From NCBI GenBank assembly GCA_963829505.1, contig CAWHIL010000003.1, positions 62,001 to 126,000 of the forward strand: DNA of 64,000 bases, read 5' to 3'. Under the pieces are notes generated by a model. The model was given only the letters and a program-made list of their open reading frames with translations. It was not told the origin of the DNA and ran no database searches. Below, piece by piece: positions 47,705 through 58,361 of this stretch; position 1 is the first letter of the stretch, and every line of letters begins with the position of its first letter. The position numbers and the translations under genes are program-made. The stretch comes from Roseiarcus sp963829505. GTDB lineage: Bacteria; Pseudomonadota; Alphaproteobacteria; Rhizobiales; Beijerinckiaceae.

Positions 47705-48334
47705 TCAGACCAGCTTGTTGGCCCGCAAGTAATTATAGGCCTGGATGATCTCCCGCAATTTGTCTTCCGACGAGCGGTCGCCGCCGTTGGCGTCGGGGTG
47801 GTGACGCTTCACCAGATCCTTGAAGCGCGTCTTGATCCTGGCCTGCGTCGCCTTGCCGTCGAGTTCGAGGGTCATGAGGGCCCGGAGCGCCAGCGCGTTG
47901 TAGCGGGGGGCCGCCTCGGCCTGGGCGCCCTTGCCGCGCACGCCCCTGCGGCGGGCCGCCCGCGCCTCGGCGAACACGGTCTCGTCGACATGGCTCGCCG
48001 CGGCGCGCTGGCCCATCTTCCAGGTCGGCCGGTGGCCGATCGCGTCCGCCTGACGGAACTTCGCCAGCAACTCGTCGTCCATGCCGCGGAAATAGTCGTA
48101 GGTCGCGTTGTACTCACGCACGTGGTCCTTGCAGAAGGTGAAATACTCGCCCTCGTGCTCGCGCCCTTTCGGCGCGCGAAATATCCCTTCCTCCTGGCAG
48201 CCCGGGTGGCTGCAGGGGGTCTTCGCCTTCGCTTTTTCCGGAGCCTGCCGCGCAGGCTTCACCCGGATTCGGTCGAACAGGGGAGAATTCAGGTCCATGT
48301 CCTGACCTTTAGGAGCGCGATCGTCGTCGGGCAA
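47705..48334 (-). CDS. DnaJ-like (J-domain) protein
   Basis: Intact, up to 209 residues from ATG 48334; a second ATG at 48298 (MDLNSPLFDRIRVKPA) fits homologues better. The N-terminal half has a Cys/His cluster (CSHPGCQEEGIFRAPKG...FTFCKDHV) that may bind zinc. The J-domain is at the very C-terminus with the HPD motif (FKDLVKRHHPDANGGDRSSE), an order opposite to classical DnaJ. Regular neighbour of cobS and bolA in alphaproteobacteria; probable Hsp70 co-chaperone. Confidence 0.9.
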   Translation of the reverse strand: MPDDDRAPKGQDMDLNSPLFDRIRVKPARQAPEKAKAKTPCSHPGCQEEGIFRAPKGREHEGEYFTFCKDHVREYNATYDYFRGMDDELLAKFRQADAIGHRPTWKMGQRAAASHVDETVFAEARAARRRGVRGKGAQAEAAPRYNALALRALMTLELDGKATQARIKTRFKDLVKRHHPDANGGDRSSEDKLREIIQAYNYLRANKLV

Positions 48335-48462
48335 GCCCCAATACCTCCGCGTCGCATGGGGCGCGCCGGCCGCCCGCCTGAAGCTTCAGGGAAATACACG
48401 TTCTGCCGGACCCCGCGTTCAGATATCTAGTGCGTCGGGCAGGCTCAAGGGAGAGCGAAGCC

Positions 48463-48753
48463 ATGACGATGCAGGAAAGAATTGTCGCGCGCTTGACGGC
48501 GGGGCTTCAGCCGCACGAACTCGCCGTCATTGACGAATCGGAGCGTCACGCAGGACATGCCGGCGTCCGTCAGGGTCCGGGCCACGCGGGCCCCGGCGGA
48601 GAAACGCACTACCGGGTGCGAATCGTATCCGAAAAATTCGCCGGCCTGAACCGGGTGTCGCGCCATCGGCTCGTCTACGATCTGCTTCCGGCCGAATTCG
48701 CCGACGGACTGCACGCGCTCGCGCTTCACGCAAAGGCGCCCGGCGAGGCCTGA
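48463..48753 (+). CDS. BolA-family protein
   Basis: Intact, 96 residues. ATG 48463 follows AAGGGAGAG. Single BolA domain: LQPHELAVIDESERHAGHAG, THYRVRIVSEKFAGLNRVSR and HRLVYDLLPAEFADGLHALA with the FxG-x-RxxRHR motif. BolA proteins pair with monothiol glutaredoxins in iron-sulfur handling. Divergent from the J-domain gene; its stop overlaps the next gene by one base. Confidence 0.92.
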   Translation: MTMQERIVARLTAGLQPHELAVIDESERHAGHAGVRQGPGHAGPGGETHYRVRIVSEKFAGLNRVSRHRLVYDLLPAEFADGLHALALHAKAPGEA

Positions 48754-49298
48754 TGGGAGAAGCGCCCGAGCTCATCCTCGCGACCCTCGAGCCCGCCGAG
48801 ATCGAAGCCGCAGCAGCCCGCTACGGCCTTCGCAGCGCGCTCGGCGGCGGGCTGACGGCGACCCATCAGGCGCCGCTCGCCGCCTTCGTCCTCGCCATGC
48901 TGTTCGCCGCGATCCTGGCGGCTTTCGGCTTCATCAGCCGCCGCGCGGGTGAGCTTGTCATCATCCTCGCCGCGCTTTTCTTCATGATCCAGCGCCTCGC
49001 CGCCCACCGGCGCATCTGGAGCGCACGCAAGAAGAGCCGCGCCGAGATTGGGCGGCTCATGTCCGGCCCAATCGAAACGACGATCGACGCGGACGCGATT
49101 GTTCAGTCAAGCCCCGACGTCGTGCGAAAAATGGCCTTCGCGGATTGCAGGGAGGCCGAGGAGGCGGGCGGACTGATCTACCTGTGGACGAGCGAAGGCG
49201 CGCCGCTCGTCGTTCCGACCCGGGTTCTCGCCGAGGGGGACGCCGCCCAACTCCTGAGCCGCCTCAAAGGCCGGATCGGCCGCTCGCCGCGCGGATAG
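48753..49298 (+). CDS. Membrane protein of unknown function, YcxB-like
   Basis: Intact, 181 residues. Two transmembrane helices near residues 42-60 (PLAAFVLAMLFAAILAAFGF) and 66-82 (ELVIILAALFFMIQRLA), followed by a soluble domain with GLIYLWTSEGAPLVVPTRVL, reminiscent of YcxB-like C-terminal domains. Shares a TGATG junction with bolA, so the two are probably co-translated. Confidence 0.8.
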   Translation: MGEAPELILATLEPAEIEAAAARYGLRSALGGGLTATHQAPLAAFVLAMLFAAILAAFGFISRRAGELVIILAALFFMIQRLAAHRRIWSARKKSRAEIGRLMSGPIETTIDADAIVQSSPDVVRKMAFADCREAEEAGGLIYLWTSEGAPLVVPTRVLAEGDAAQLLSRLKGRIGRSPRG

Positions 49299-49316
49299 AG
49301 GGTCAAGCCCCACGCC

Positions 49317-52300
49317 TCACGTAAGCGCTTCCTCGTGCGTTTCCTCGCGCGCTTCCTCGAGCGCTTCATCCCCTTGTGCCAGATGGCCCGCCGCGCGCTC
49401 CCTCGCGATCGCTGCGGCGTGGTCGCGAGCGAGGAAACTATAGACCATCGGGGTCACGAACAGCGTGAACAGCGTGCCGATCGCCATGCCGGAGAAAATG
49501 GTGACGCCGATGTTGAAGCGCGACCGGGCGCCGGCGCCCGAGGCGACGATCAGCGGGATCATGCCGACCACCATCGCCGCGGTGGTCATGAGGATGGGCC
49601 TGAGACGCACCGCCGCCGCGTATTCGATCGCCGCCCTGCGCGAGAAGCCGTCCCGCTCCTGCAGCCGGTTGGCGAAGTCGACCATCAGGATGCCGTGCTT
49701 GGAGATGAGGCCGATCAGCGTCACAAGGCCGATCTGCGAATAGATGTTGATGCTGGCGACGCCGAGGAAGCTGCCGATGTTGAGAGGCAGCATCGCCCCG
49801 AACAGCGCCGTCGGCAGGCCGATCAGGATGATGAACGGATCGCGGAAGCTCTCGTATTGCGCCGCGAGCACGAGGTAGATGAGCACGAGGGCGAAGGCGA
49901 AGACGTAGACCAGGACATTGCCTTCCTGCTCGTATTGCCGCGAGTCGCCTTGGAAATCGTAGGAATAGCCCTCGGGGAATATCTCCGCCGACTTGGCCTT
50001 GAGGAAGTCGAGCGCTTCGCCGAGCGTCCGGCCCGGGAACGGCACCCCCGACAGCGTCGCCGAACTGAGCTGCTGGAAGCTCGTCAGCGCGTTCGGCTGA
50101 ATCTTCTCGGTGATGGTCGCGACCGCCGAGAGCGGCACAAGCTCGCCGTTCGCCGCCCGCAGCCGATATTGGTTGAGCCAGTCGGGCGAAAGACGGAAGT
50201 CGCGCGGCGCCTGCGGGATGACCTGGTAGCTGCGGCCATGGAGGCTGAACAGGTTGACGTAGTTGCCGCCGAGCATGGTCGCCAGCGTTGCGCCGATCTC
50301 GGCCATGCTCACGCCAAGGCGGTTGGCCTTGTCGGCGTCGATGTTGAGTTCATATTGCGGCGTGTCGAACTTGAGGTCGACGTCGGTGAACAGAAAGAGC
50401 CCGCTCTCGCGCGCCGCCTGCTGCATTTTCAGCGCGACGTCCGCGAGCGTCGCATAGTCGCCGGTCGTCCGGATGACGAACTGCATTGGCGGGCCGCCGG
50501 TCGAGCCCGGCAGGGCGGGCGGCGAAAAAGCCTGCACCTGGGCGCTCGGCACCGCGCGAAATTTGGGTTCGAGGTCGGTCAGAACCTCCCTGTGGGTCCG
50601 CTGCCGCTCGTCCCAGGGCTTCAGGATCATGCCTGCGAAACCGTTGCGGACGCTGCCCGAGCCGTTGATGATGAAGGAATGCGCGACCTCCGGAATGGAG
50701 CGCGTCCCCTCGTAGAGCCGCTGCGTCGCCGCCTCCATGTAGTCGAGGTTGCCGACTTGCGGGGTCTTGATCACCGACAGGAGGAAGCCCTGGTCCTCCT
50801 CGGGGGCGAGTTCGCGCGGGGTCGAGGCATAGAGAATGCCGGTGAGCGCCAGCACGCCGAGCAGCACGAGCAGCGTCAAGGCGCGAAAATTGAGCGAGGC
50901 GTGGAGCCGGCGCTGGTAGGCCTTCCTCAGCCTCTCGAACGCGTGGTCCATCAGGAGGGCGAAACGCCCCTCGTGGCCCTCGTCGGTCAGGAGTCGCGAG
51001 CACATCATCGGCGAGAGGGTGAGCGCGATGAAGCCCGACACGATGACCGAGCCCGCGAGCGTGAAGGCGAATTCGCGGAAGAGCGTGCCCGTAACGCCCG
51101 AGACGAAGCCGATCGGCGCATAGACGGCCGCGAGCGTGATCGTCATGGCGACGACCGGAAGCGCGATCTCGTGCGCGCCCTTGATCGCCGCGTCGTACGG
51201 CGTCATCCCTTCCTCGATGTGGCGGTGGATGTTCTCCACGACGACGATCGCGTCGTCGACCACGAGACCGATGGCGAGCACGAGCGCAAGCAGGGTCAGA
51301 AGGTTGATCGAATAGCCCATGGCGAGCAGCGCGATCATCACGCCGACGAGCGACAGCGGGATCGTGACGATCGGGATCATGGTCGAGCGAAGATTGCCGA
51401 GGAACAGGAATATCACCACGATCACGATTCCCGCCGCCTCGACCAGGGTCTTCGCCACCTCCCGGATGGATGCGCGGATGAAGGCGGTCGCGTCGTAGGC
51501 GATCGTCCCGTGCAGGCTCGCCGGCAGCTCGCGCTGGATGCTCGGCATGATCGCCCGTACGCCGTCGATGACGGAAAGCGGGTTCGCCTCGGGCGTCCCA
51601 TAGACGCCGATGAACACGGCCTTCAGCCCGTCGAAGACCGAGGAGGAATCGACCCCCTGCGGCCCGAGTTCGATCTTGGCGACGTCGCCGAGCCTGACCA
51701 GCGCATCGCCGCGGGCCGCAATCACGAGCTGACCGAAGGCCTGCGCGGTGTCGAGCGAGGTCAGCGCATTGACGCTGATCTGGGTGTAATCGCTCTTCAC
51801 CTCGCCCGCGGCGCTCGTGAAATTGTTGGCGAGCAGCGCCGTGCGGACGTCGTTTGCGGTCACTCCGAATGTCGCCATCCGGGTCGGATCGAGCCAGATC
51901 CTCATGGCGAAGGTCTGGCCGCCGAGAATCTGCGCGTTGGCGACCCCATCGACCGTCTGCAGCCGGGGCTGCACCACGCGCGTCAGGTAGTCGGTGATCT
52001 GCGACGGGCTCATCTGGCTCGAATTGAACGACAGATACATCAGGGCGTAGCCCTGGCCCGTCTGCTTGACCACGACCGGGTCGTTGGCCTCGCGCGGCAG
52101 GAGGCCGCGCACCTGATTGACCTTGGAGAGGGTGTCGGCCATCGCCCGGTCGGGGTTGGCGTCGAGCCTCAGATTCAGCGTGACGGTCGAGACATTCTGC
52201 TGCGAGTTGGAGACCAGGGTGTCGACGCCGTCGGCGCTCGACACGGCCTGCTCGATCGGCGTCGTGATGAAGCCCTTGATCACGTCGGCGGCCGCGCCGG

Positions 52301-52457
52301 GATAGGTGGTCGTGATGGTGATCGTGGTGTTCGAGGTCTGCGGAAACTGCCGGATCTGAAGCTTGACGAGCGCCATCCCGCCGCCGAGCAGGATCAAGAG
52401 GCTGACCACGATCGAAAGGACCGGCCGACGGATGAAAAGATCGGTGAAGGCGTTCAT
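49317..52457 (-). CDS. RND multidrug efflux permease (AcrB/MexB/MdtC type)
   Basis: Intact, 1046 residues, proton-driven inner-membrane pump. FTDLFIRRPVLSIVVSLLIL starts the first of twelve helices; porter-domain blocks include TYPGAAADVIKGFITTPIEQ; the proton-relay region is VLAIGLVVDDAIVVVENIHR with the paired Asp of helix 4, and IALTLSPMMCSRLLTDEGHE follows. The second half repeats the fold (QIGLVTLIGLISKHGILMVD). Lies 13 bp after its adaptor gene, forming a two-gene operon; no outer-membrane channel gene is adjacent. Confidence 0.95.
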   Translation of the reverse strand: MNAFTDLFIRRPVLSIVVSLLILLGGGMALVKLQIRQFPQTSNTTITITTTYPGAAADVIKGFITTPIEQAVSSADGVDTLVSNSQQNVSTVTLNLRLDANPDRAMADTLSKVNQVRGLLPREANDPVVVKQTGQGYALMYLSFNSSQMSPSQITDYLTRVVQPRLQTVDGVANAQILGGQTFAMRIWLDPTRMATFGVTANDVRTALLANNFTSAAGEVKSDYTQISVNALTSLDTAQAFGQLVIAARGDALVRLGDVAKIELGPQGVDSSSVFDGLKAVFIGVYGTPEANPLSVIDGVRAIMPSIQRELPASLHGTIAYDATAFIRASIREVAKTLVEAAGIVIVVIFLFLGNLRSTMIPIVTIPLSLVGVMIALLAMGYSINLLTLLALVLAIGLVVDDAIVVVENIHRHIEEGMTPYDAAIKGAHEIALPVVAMTITLAAVYAPIGFVSGVTGTLFREFAFTLAGSVIVSGFIALTLSPMMCSRLLTDEGHEGRFALLMDHAFERLRKAYQRRLHASLNFRALTLLVLLGVLALTGILYASTPRELAPEEDQGFLLSVIKTPQVGNLDYMEAATQRLYEGTRSIPEVAHSFIINGSGSVRNGFAGMILKPWDERQRTHREVLTDLEPKFRAVPSAQVQAFSPPALPGSTGGPPMQFVIRTTGDYATLADVALKMQQAARESGLFLFTDVDLKFDTPQYELNIDADKANRLGVSMAEIGATLATMLGGNYVNLFSLHGRSYQVIPQAPRDFRLSPDWLNQYRLRAANGELVPLSAVATITEKIQPNALTSFQQLSSATLSGVPFPGRTLGEALDFLKAKSAEIFPEGYSYDFQGDSRQYEQEGNVLVYVFAFALVLIYLVLAAQYESFRDPFIILIGLPTALFGAMLPLNIGSFLGVASINIYSQIGLVTLIGLISKHGILMVDFANRLQERDGFSRRAAIEYAAAVRLRPILMTTAAMVVGMIPLIVASGAGARSRFNIGVTIFSGMAIGTLFTLFVTPMVYSFLARDHAAAIARERAAGHLAQGDEALEEAREETHEEALT

Positions 52458-52470
52458 CGGCGCTTGGCCC

Positions 52471-53781
52471 TCATGGCCGCGGCCTCTCGGAGGGCTGCGG
52501 CAGCGCCGCCGTCTCGTCGATCGCGACCGGGGAATTGGGCTGCAGCTTGACCTGGCCCGAAGTCACGACCCGCTCGCCCGCTTTCAGGCCCTCCGTAACC
52601 GCGATGCGCTCGCCGCGGACGGCGCCGAGCTTGACGAAGCGGCGCTCGACGGCGAGTCCGCCCGGATCCTTCTGGCCTTCCTTCGCCTTCGCGGGCTCGA
52701 CCACGAAGACGTTGTCGCCGTAGAGGCTGTAGACGATCGCTGTCCGCGGCACGGTCAGGACGTCCTCTGGGGCGCCGGTCGAGACCGTCACGTTGGCGAA
52801 CATGCCGGGCAAGAGCCGACGATCCTGGTTGTCGAACTGGGCGCGCGCGGTGACGTTGCGCGACTCGGCGCTGACCCTGGCGTCGATCGCCTTAACCTTG
52901 CCCTGAAACTTGACGCCGGGCAGCGCATCGACGGTCATCGCGACCTCCTGCCCGACCGCGAGCGTCGCCAGCGCGTCCTCCGGCGCCTGGAAGTCGGCGT
53001 AGATCGGGTCGAGCTGCTGCAGCGTCGCGAGCGTCATGCCGACGGACGCGTACTGGCCGAGATCGGAGGTGCGCAGCCCGAGCCGTCCCGAGAACGGCGC
53101 CCGGATCGCCTTCTGGGCGATCACCGCGCGCGTCCGCTCGACCGACGCCGCCGCCGTGTCGCGCGCCGCGAGGGCGGTGTCGAGGCTCGACTGCGGCGTG
53201 TTGCCGCCGGCCACCAGCGTCTTCTGGCGGGCGAGCGTCGCTTCGGCGTTCTTGAGCTGCGCGAGGCCGCTCTCGAGGTCCGCCTGCTCCACGGAATCGT
53301 CGATGCTTATCAAGAGGTCGCCCGCCTTGACGTCGTCGCCCGACTCGAAATGCAGCGCGGCGATGACGCCCGCGGCCTGCGGGGCGATGACGACGCCCTG
53401 ATAGGCGCGCAGCGTGCCGATCGCGAGCAGTTGCGGCGGCCACTGCTCGAGCTTGACCGCCTCGACCGAGACGGAGGTCGGCTTCGGCGCGAACGCAGCC
53501 GCCATGAACTGCTTCGTCATGGCGGGCTTCATCACGAACTGGAAGTAGGCAAGACCCGCCGCGAGGCCGCCGATGAGCGCAAGCGTGACGAGAAAGACGA
53601 CCGGGCGGCGTATGTTCAGCGGCAACGAGCGAATCGCGAGCAGCGCGGCGAACACCGCGGCTGCGACGCCGAAGGCGATGGGGGGCGCGGGTGCGTGAAC
53701 CACGCCGCGCTCAGCCAGGAATCCGAGGACGAGCGCGGCGATCGCAAGGACCAGCAGCACCCAGTTGATTACGCGTCTCAT
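52471..53781 (-). CDS. RND efflux periplasmic adaptor with three N-terminal membrane helices
   Basis: Intact, 436 residues. The adaptor core is standard: VVIAPQAAGVIAALHFESGD, DVKAGDLLISIDDSVEQADL (lipoyl), a helical hairpin, APFSGRLGLRTSDLGQYASV and VVTSGQVKLQPNSPVAID. Unusual is the N-terminus: instead of a lipoprotein signal there are three hydrophobic segments, about residues 6-25, 35-51 and 60-82 (VVFLVTLALIGGLAAGLAYF), before the periplasmic part. It precedes the permease gene, so the two make an efflux system. Confidence 0.92.
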   Translation of the reverse strand: MRRVINWVLLVLAIAALVLGFLAERGVVHAPAPPIAFGVAAAVFAALLAIRSLPLNIRRPVVFLVTLALIGGLAAGLAYFQFVMKPAMTKQFMAAAFAPKPTSVSVEAVKLEQWPPQLLAIGTLRAYQGVVIAPQAAGVIAALHFESGDDVKAGDLLISIDDSVEQADLESGLAQLKNAEATLARQKTLVAGGNTPQSSLDTALAARDTAAASVERTRAVIAQKAIRAPFSGRLGLRTSDLGQYASVGMTLATLQQLDPIYADFQAPEDALATLAVGQEVAMTVDALPGVKFQGKVKAIDARVSAESRNVTARAQFDNQDRRLLPGMFANVTVSTGAPEDVLTVPRTAIVYSLYGDNVFVVEPAKAKEGQKDPGGLAVERRFVKLGAVRGERIAVTEGLKAGERVVTSGQVKLQPNSPVAIDETAALPQPSERPRP

Positions 53782-53880
53782 CGCCGCTCGCGGTTTATCC
53801 GGACCGCATGCAGGCGTTCCGGGAACGGTTCTTTATCCGGACGCGCGGACGGACGCCAGTCGTCGCCCGCCACGCAGGAC

Positions 53881-56800
53881 TTACGCCGATCGATTCCCCG
53901 CGCGGCCCATAGCGGCGCTCAGCGCAGCAGCGAGGCTGCGCTCGTCGTAGGGCTTTTGCAGAACGACCGCGCTCTCCCGCACGCTCGAGTTCCGGGTGCG
54001 CTCCGTGGCGTAACCGGTGGCGAAGACGACGCCAAGGCTCGGGCTCAGTTCCCTCGCGCGTTCGGCGAGCTCCTCTCCCGACATGCCGGGAAGAGAGAGA
54101 TCGGTCACGACGACGTCGAAGGCGCCCTTTTCAAGCATGGCGAGGGCCGCCTCGGCGTCTCCCGCCTCCTCGATCGCGTGGCCGAGATCGGCCAGCATGT
54201 CGGCGGTTGAGAAGCGAATGAGCGCGTCGTCTTCGACAAGAAGGACTTTCAGGGTGGTGGGCGAGGCTTCCGCCGCGCCGCTTGCAGCGGCCTCCTCGGC
54301 GGCCTGCGGAGGCGTCTCAGCCGGATTGCGTTGCTCGGAATTGCGCAAGACATGCCGTATTTTCCGGGCAAGGGCCTCCCGGCTGTACGGCTTCGAAAGA
54401 AGCTCGATTCCCTCGTCCAGACGGCCCCCATGGACGATGGCGTTCTCGGTATAGCCGGAGGTGAACAGCACGGCGAGCCGGGGCAGCCTCTCCTTGGCGC
54501 GCCTGGCGAGTTCCGGGCTGCGGAGTTTCCCCGGCATGACCACGTCGGTGAACAAGAGATCGATCGCAGCGCCGCTTTCGACGATCGCGAGCGCGCTGTC
54601 GGCGTCCCTGGCCTTGAGCACGCGGTAGCCGAGACCCGACAGCATGTCGACCACGGTCGCGCGAACGTCTTCGTCGTCCTCGACGACGAGCACGGTCTCG
54701 CCGGCGCCTTCCGTCGCGCGCACGTCAACCGGCGCTTCGACGTCCTCCGCGCCTTTGGCGCGCGGCAGATAGAGACGCACCGTCGTGCCGTGACCGGGCT
54801 CGCTGTAGATCTTGATGTGGCCCCCCGACTGCTTGACGAAGCCATAGACCATGCTGAGGCCGAGGCCGGTGCCCTGACCCTCGGGCTTGGTGGTGAAGAA
54901 CGGCTCGAACACCTTGTCCAGGATGGCCGGGGGAATGCCGGCGCCGGTGTCGGTGACGGCGATCATGACGTACTGGCCCGCCGCCACGTCGGAGTGGCGC
55001 GCGACATAGTCGTCGTCGAGGTAGGCGTTGCCCGCTTCGATGGTGAGCTTGCCGTGTCCGGCCATCGCGTCGCGGCTGTTGATCGCGAGATTGAGAAGCG
55101 CATTCTCGACCTGCACGCCGTCGACAAAGGTGTTCCACAGGCCTCCGGCGATCATCGTCTCGATTTCGACCCCTTCGCCGATCGCCCGACGCAGCATGTC
55201 GTCGGTCGAGCGGATCAGCCGGCCGAGGTTGACCACTTTCGGGGCGAGCGGCTGCCTGCGTCCGAACGCCAGAAGGTGCGAGGCGAGCTTGGAGCCGCGT
55301 CCGATCGCCGAGACCGCAGTCTGGAGGCGCTGCTCGGCGCGCGTGTTGCCGGTGACATCGAGTCCGAGGAGCTGCAAATTGCCGCTGATGATCTGCAGGA
55401 CATTGTTGAAATCGTGCGCCACGCCGCCGGTCAGCTTGCCGACCGCCTCCATCTTCTGCGCCTGGATGAGCTGGGCCTGGGCTTCCGCGCGCTCGGCGAT
55501 GGCCGCGGCGACCCGCTGCTCGAGCGAAAGGTTGGCGTCCTTGAGGATCTGCTCGACCTCCTTGCGGTCCGAGATGTCGATGATCGAGCCGATGAATCCC
55601 AAAAACTCTCCGTCGTCGTCGAAGCGCGGCGTCGCGGCGGTCAGAGCCCAGCGGAAAACCCCGTCGCTTCGGCGCAGGCGAAACTCCGTACGGAAGGCCT
55701 GGCGCGCCGCCTCGGCGTCGAGGAAGGCCCGCCTCGAACGTCCGCGGTCCTCCGGGTGGATTGCGGACGAGGAGGCGAACCCGGACACCTCTTCGAGGCT
55801 CAGCCCGGTGAATTGGCGCCAGCCCCGGTTCAGGTAGGTGATCGATCCGCTCGCGTCCGTCATCCACATCATCACCGGGGCGTGTTCGGCCATGTTGCGG
55901 AAGCGCGCCTCGCTCTCGCGCAGATCGCGCGTCGCCTCCCTGCGAATGCGCGCCATTTCGAGGTTGGCGTTCACCCGCGCGATCAACTCCCGGGCGGAGA
56001 AGGGCTTCGTCAGGTAATCGTCGGCGCTGGCGTCGAGCCCTTCGACGCGCGCGTCCTCGCCGGCTCTCGCCGACAGGAAGACGACCGGCAGGTCGCGCAG
56101 GCCCGGATCGCTGCGGATCGCGCGCAGAAGGCCGAGGCCGTCGAGGCGCGGCATCATGACGTCGGTCAGCACGAGGTCGGGTCTCAGCGCGCGGATCGCC
56201 TCGAGCGCCGCCTCGCCGTCGGCCACCGTCTCGACGTTCCAGCGGGCGCCGAGCAACCGGCGCAGGTACGCGCGCATGTCGGAATTGTCGTCGGCGATCA
56301 GCACCCGCGCGCGGGCTTGCGGCCTCTGCGAACCCGATTCGGACGGCTCGTCGTCGAGATCGTCCGGGATCTCGTCGTTCGCTGCATATTCCGGCAGCCA
56401 GCGCAACGCCTCCTCGACGAAGGCGCCCGCCCGTAGCGCCGTCGAGCGCGAGCGTCCCGGGCCGATCGTGTCGGCCGCGAGATGGCCAGACCCAAGGGGA
56501 ATCGAGACTGTGAAGGCGGTTCCCCGGTCCGGCTCGCTCTCGACCCGGATGGCGCCGCCGTGCAGCCGAACCAGTTCCTGCACCAGCGCAAGACCGATCC
56601 CCGAACCTTCGAACGAGCGGCCGCGCTGTCCCTCGATGCGGTGGAAGCGCTCGAACAATCGCGGCAGCTCGGAGGCCGGGACGCCGACGCCGGTGTCGCG
56701 GACCACGAGTTCGGCGTCGCGTCGATCGGACGATTCCCGGAGCGTGACTTCGATGCCGCCCTCGAAGGTGAATTTGAACGCGTTGGAGAGAAGGTTGAGG

Positions 56801-58231
56801 ACGATCTTCTCCCACATGTCGCGGTCGACGTAGACCGGCTGCGACAGCGCGCCGGTTTCGATCGTGAGCGTGAGCCCCGCCCGGGCGGTGGCGGATTCGA
56901 AGTTCGACGCCAGTTCGTGGGTCAGGCGCGCGAGATCGACGGGCTCGAAGCGGAGGTCGGTTCGGCCGGCCTCGATACGGGAAAAGTCGAGCAGCGCGTT
57001 GACGAGCTTCAGGAGGCGCAGGCTGTTGCGATGGGCGGTCTCGAGGCGGGCGCGGTCGACGGAAGCGCCCTCCGGGGCGTCGCGGATCGCGTCCTCGAGC
57101 GGCGCGAGCATCAGCGTCAGCGGCGTGCGGAACTCGTGGCTGATGTTGGAGAAGAATGTCGTCTTCGCCCGATCGAGCTCGGCCAGCGCCTCGGCGCGCC
57201 GCCGCTCTTCCTCGTAGGCCTGGGCGTTGGCGATCGCCGAGGCGATCTGACCCGCCGCAAGTTTGAGAAATCCTCGATAATTGTCGTCGAACAAGCGGAA
57301 CGGATTGAGGCCGACGACGAGCACGCCCGCATGGCCGGTCTCGCCGGCCGGCAGGATCGGGATGAGGGCGGCCTGGGCCGGCGGCTGCGGCCACGGACCG
57401 GAGGGCGCGAGCGTGTCGGGCGGCGGCGGCAATCTCTCGAGGAGGAGGACATCCTGCGAGCGCAGAACCTCCTCGACCGGCCATGGCGCATGGCGCCCGA
57501 ATTCCAGGCTCGAAGGCGCGAGCGCGGATTTCGGGCCGATGCCGGCGGCGCCGGCGAGCTCGGCCGAGGAGGCGTCGCGCTCGGCGATGTAGATCATGGC
57601 GAAGGGCAGGTCGCGCGGATTCTTCTCGAGCGCGATCGCGCTTCGCGCGCAGGCCTCGCGCCAGTTGCGGGCGTGGCCGGTCTCCGCCGCGAGGTCTCTC
57701 AGCGAAGCGAGCTGCCGTTCGCCGAGCACCCGCTGCGTGTCGTCGGTGTTGGCGCAGAAGATTCCCCCGACCGCGCCGTCGTCGTTCGGGATCGGGCTGT
57801 AGGAATAGGTGTAATAGACCTCTTCCGGGTAGCCGTTGCGCTCCATGATGAGGAATTGCGACTCGACATCAGATTCCCTGATCGCCGCCGAGCGCGGTAT
57901 CGAGCATGGGGCCGATTTGCGGCCAGATCTCGCTCCAGACCTCGCGCGTCGGGCGGCCGAGCGCCCACGGGTGCTTGCCGCCGATGATCGACTTGTACGG
58001 GTCGTTGTAGAAGAAGACGAGATCCTCGCCCCAGCCGATCCAGATCGGCTGGCGGGAGGTCAGCATGATGCGGATCGCCAGCCGCAGGCTTTGCGGCCAG
58101 GACTCCGGCAAGCCGAGCGACGTCGTCTCCCACGGAAACGCCCGCATCAGCGCTCCGAGTTCGCCGCCGCCCGACAGAAAGTCCCGATTGGCTACGGTCG
58201 AGGCCGGTCTGGCCGTCGCAGACGCCGTCAT
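53881..58231 (-). CDS. Large double hybrid histidine kinase (two kinase cores, three receivers), one frameshift
   Basis: About 1450 residues from ATG 58231 (AAGGAGG upstream). Order: PAS-like (WIGWGEDLVFFYNDPYKSII), GAF, first HisKA (FFSNISHEFRTPLTLMLAPL) with HATPase, receiver 1 (VLIADDNSDMRAYLRR, LTDVMMPRLDG), PAS (HAPVMMWMTDASGSITYLNR), second HisKA (GGVAHDFNNVLQ) with HATPase (GTGLGLSMVYGFV), receiver 2 (LLFTDVVMPGKL) and receiver 3 (VVTDLSLPGMSGEEL). The only disruption right of guaA is near 57880, between LDTALGG and ESDVESQFLIMERNGY. No membrane segments. Upstream of the RND operon, but a functional tie is not shown. Confidence 0.88.
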
Positions 58232-58361
58232 CGACGCCCTCCTTGCAAGACGAAAACCAGCCCGATCGCGGACCACCGCCCCCTCAGGCACGCGAAATGC
58301 AAATCTATTCTGGCGTCATGATGGCGCGAGCCCTCCGTCCCGGGAAGAAGCGCCTGAAAAG

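Noticed and set aside
49335..52550. Open frame of over 1000 codons on the plus strand opposite the RND permease
   Set aside because: It mirrors the permease codon for codon, has a composition dominated by Arg/Asp/His/Glu and no domain; long antisense frames are expected in GC-rich coding DNA. The same applies to long frames opposite the kinases, guaA, korA and the GltD-like gene.
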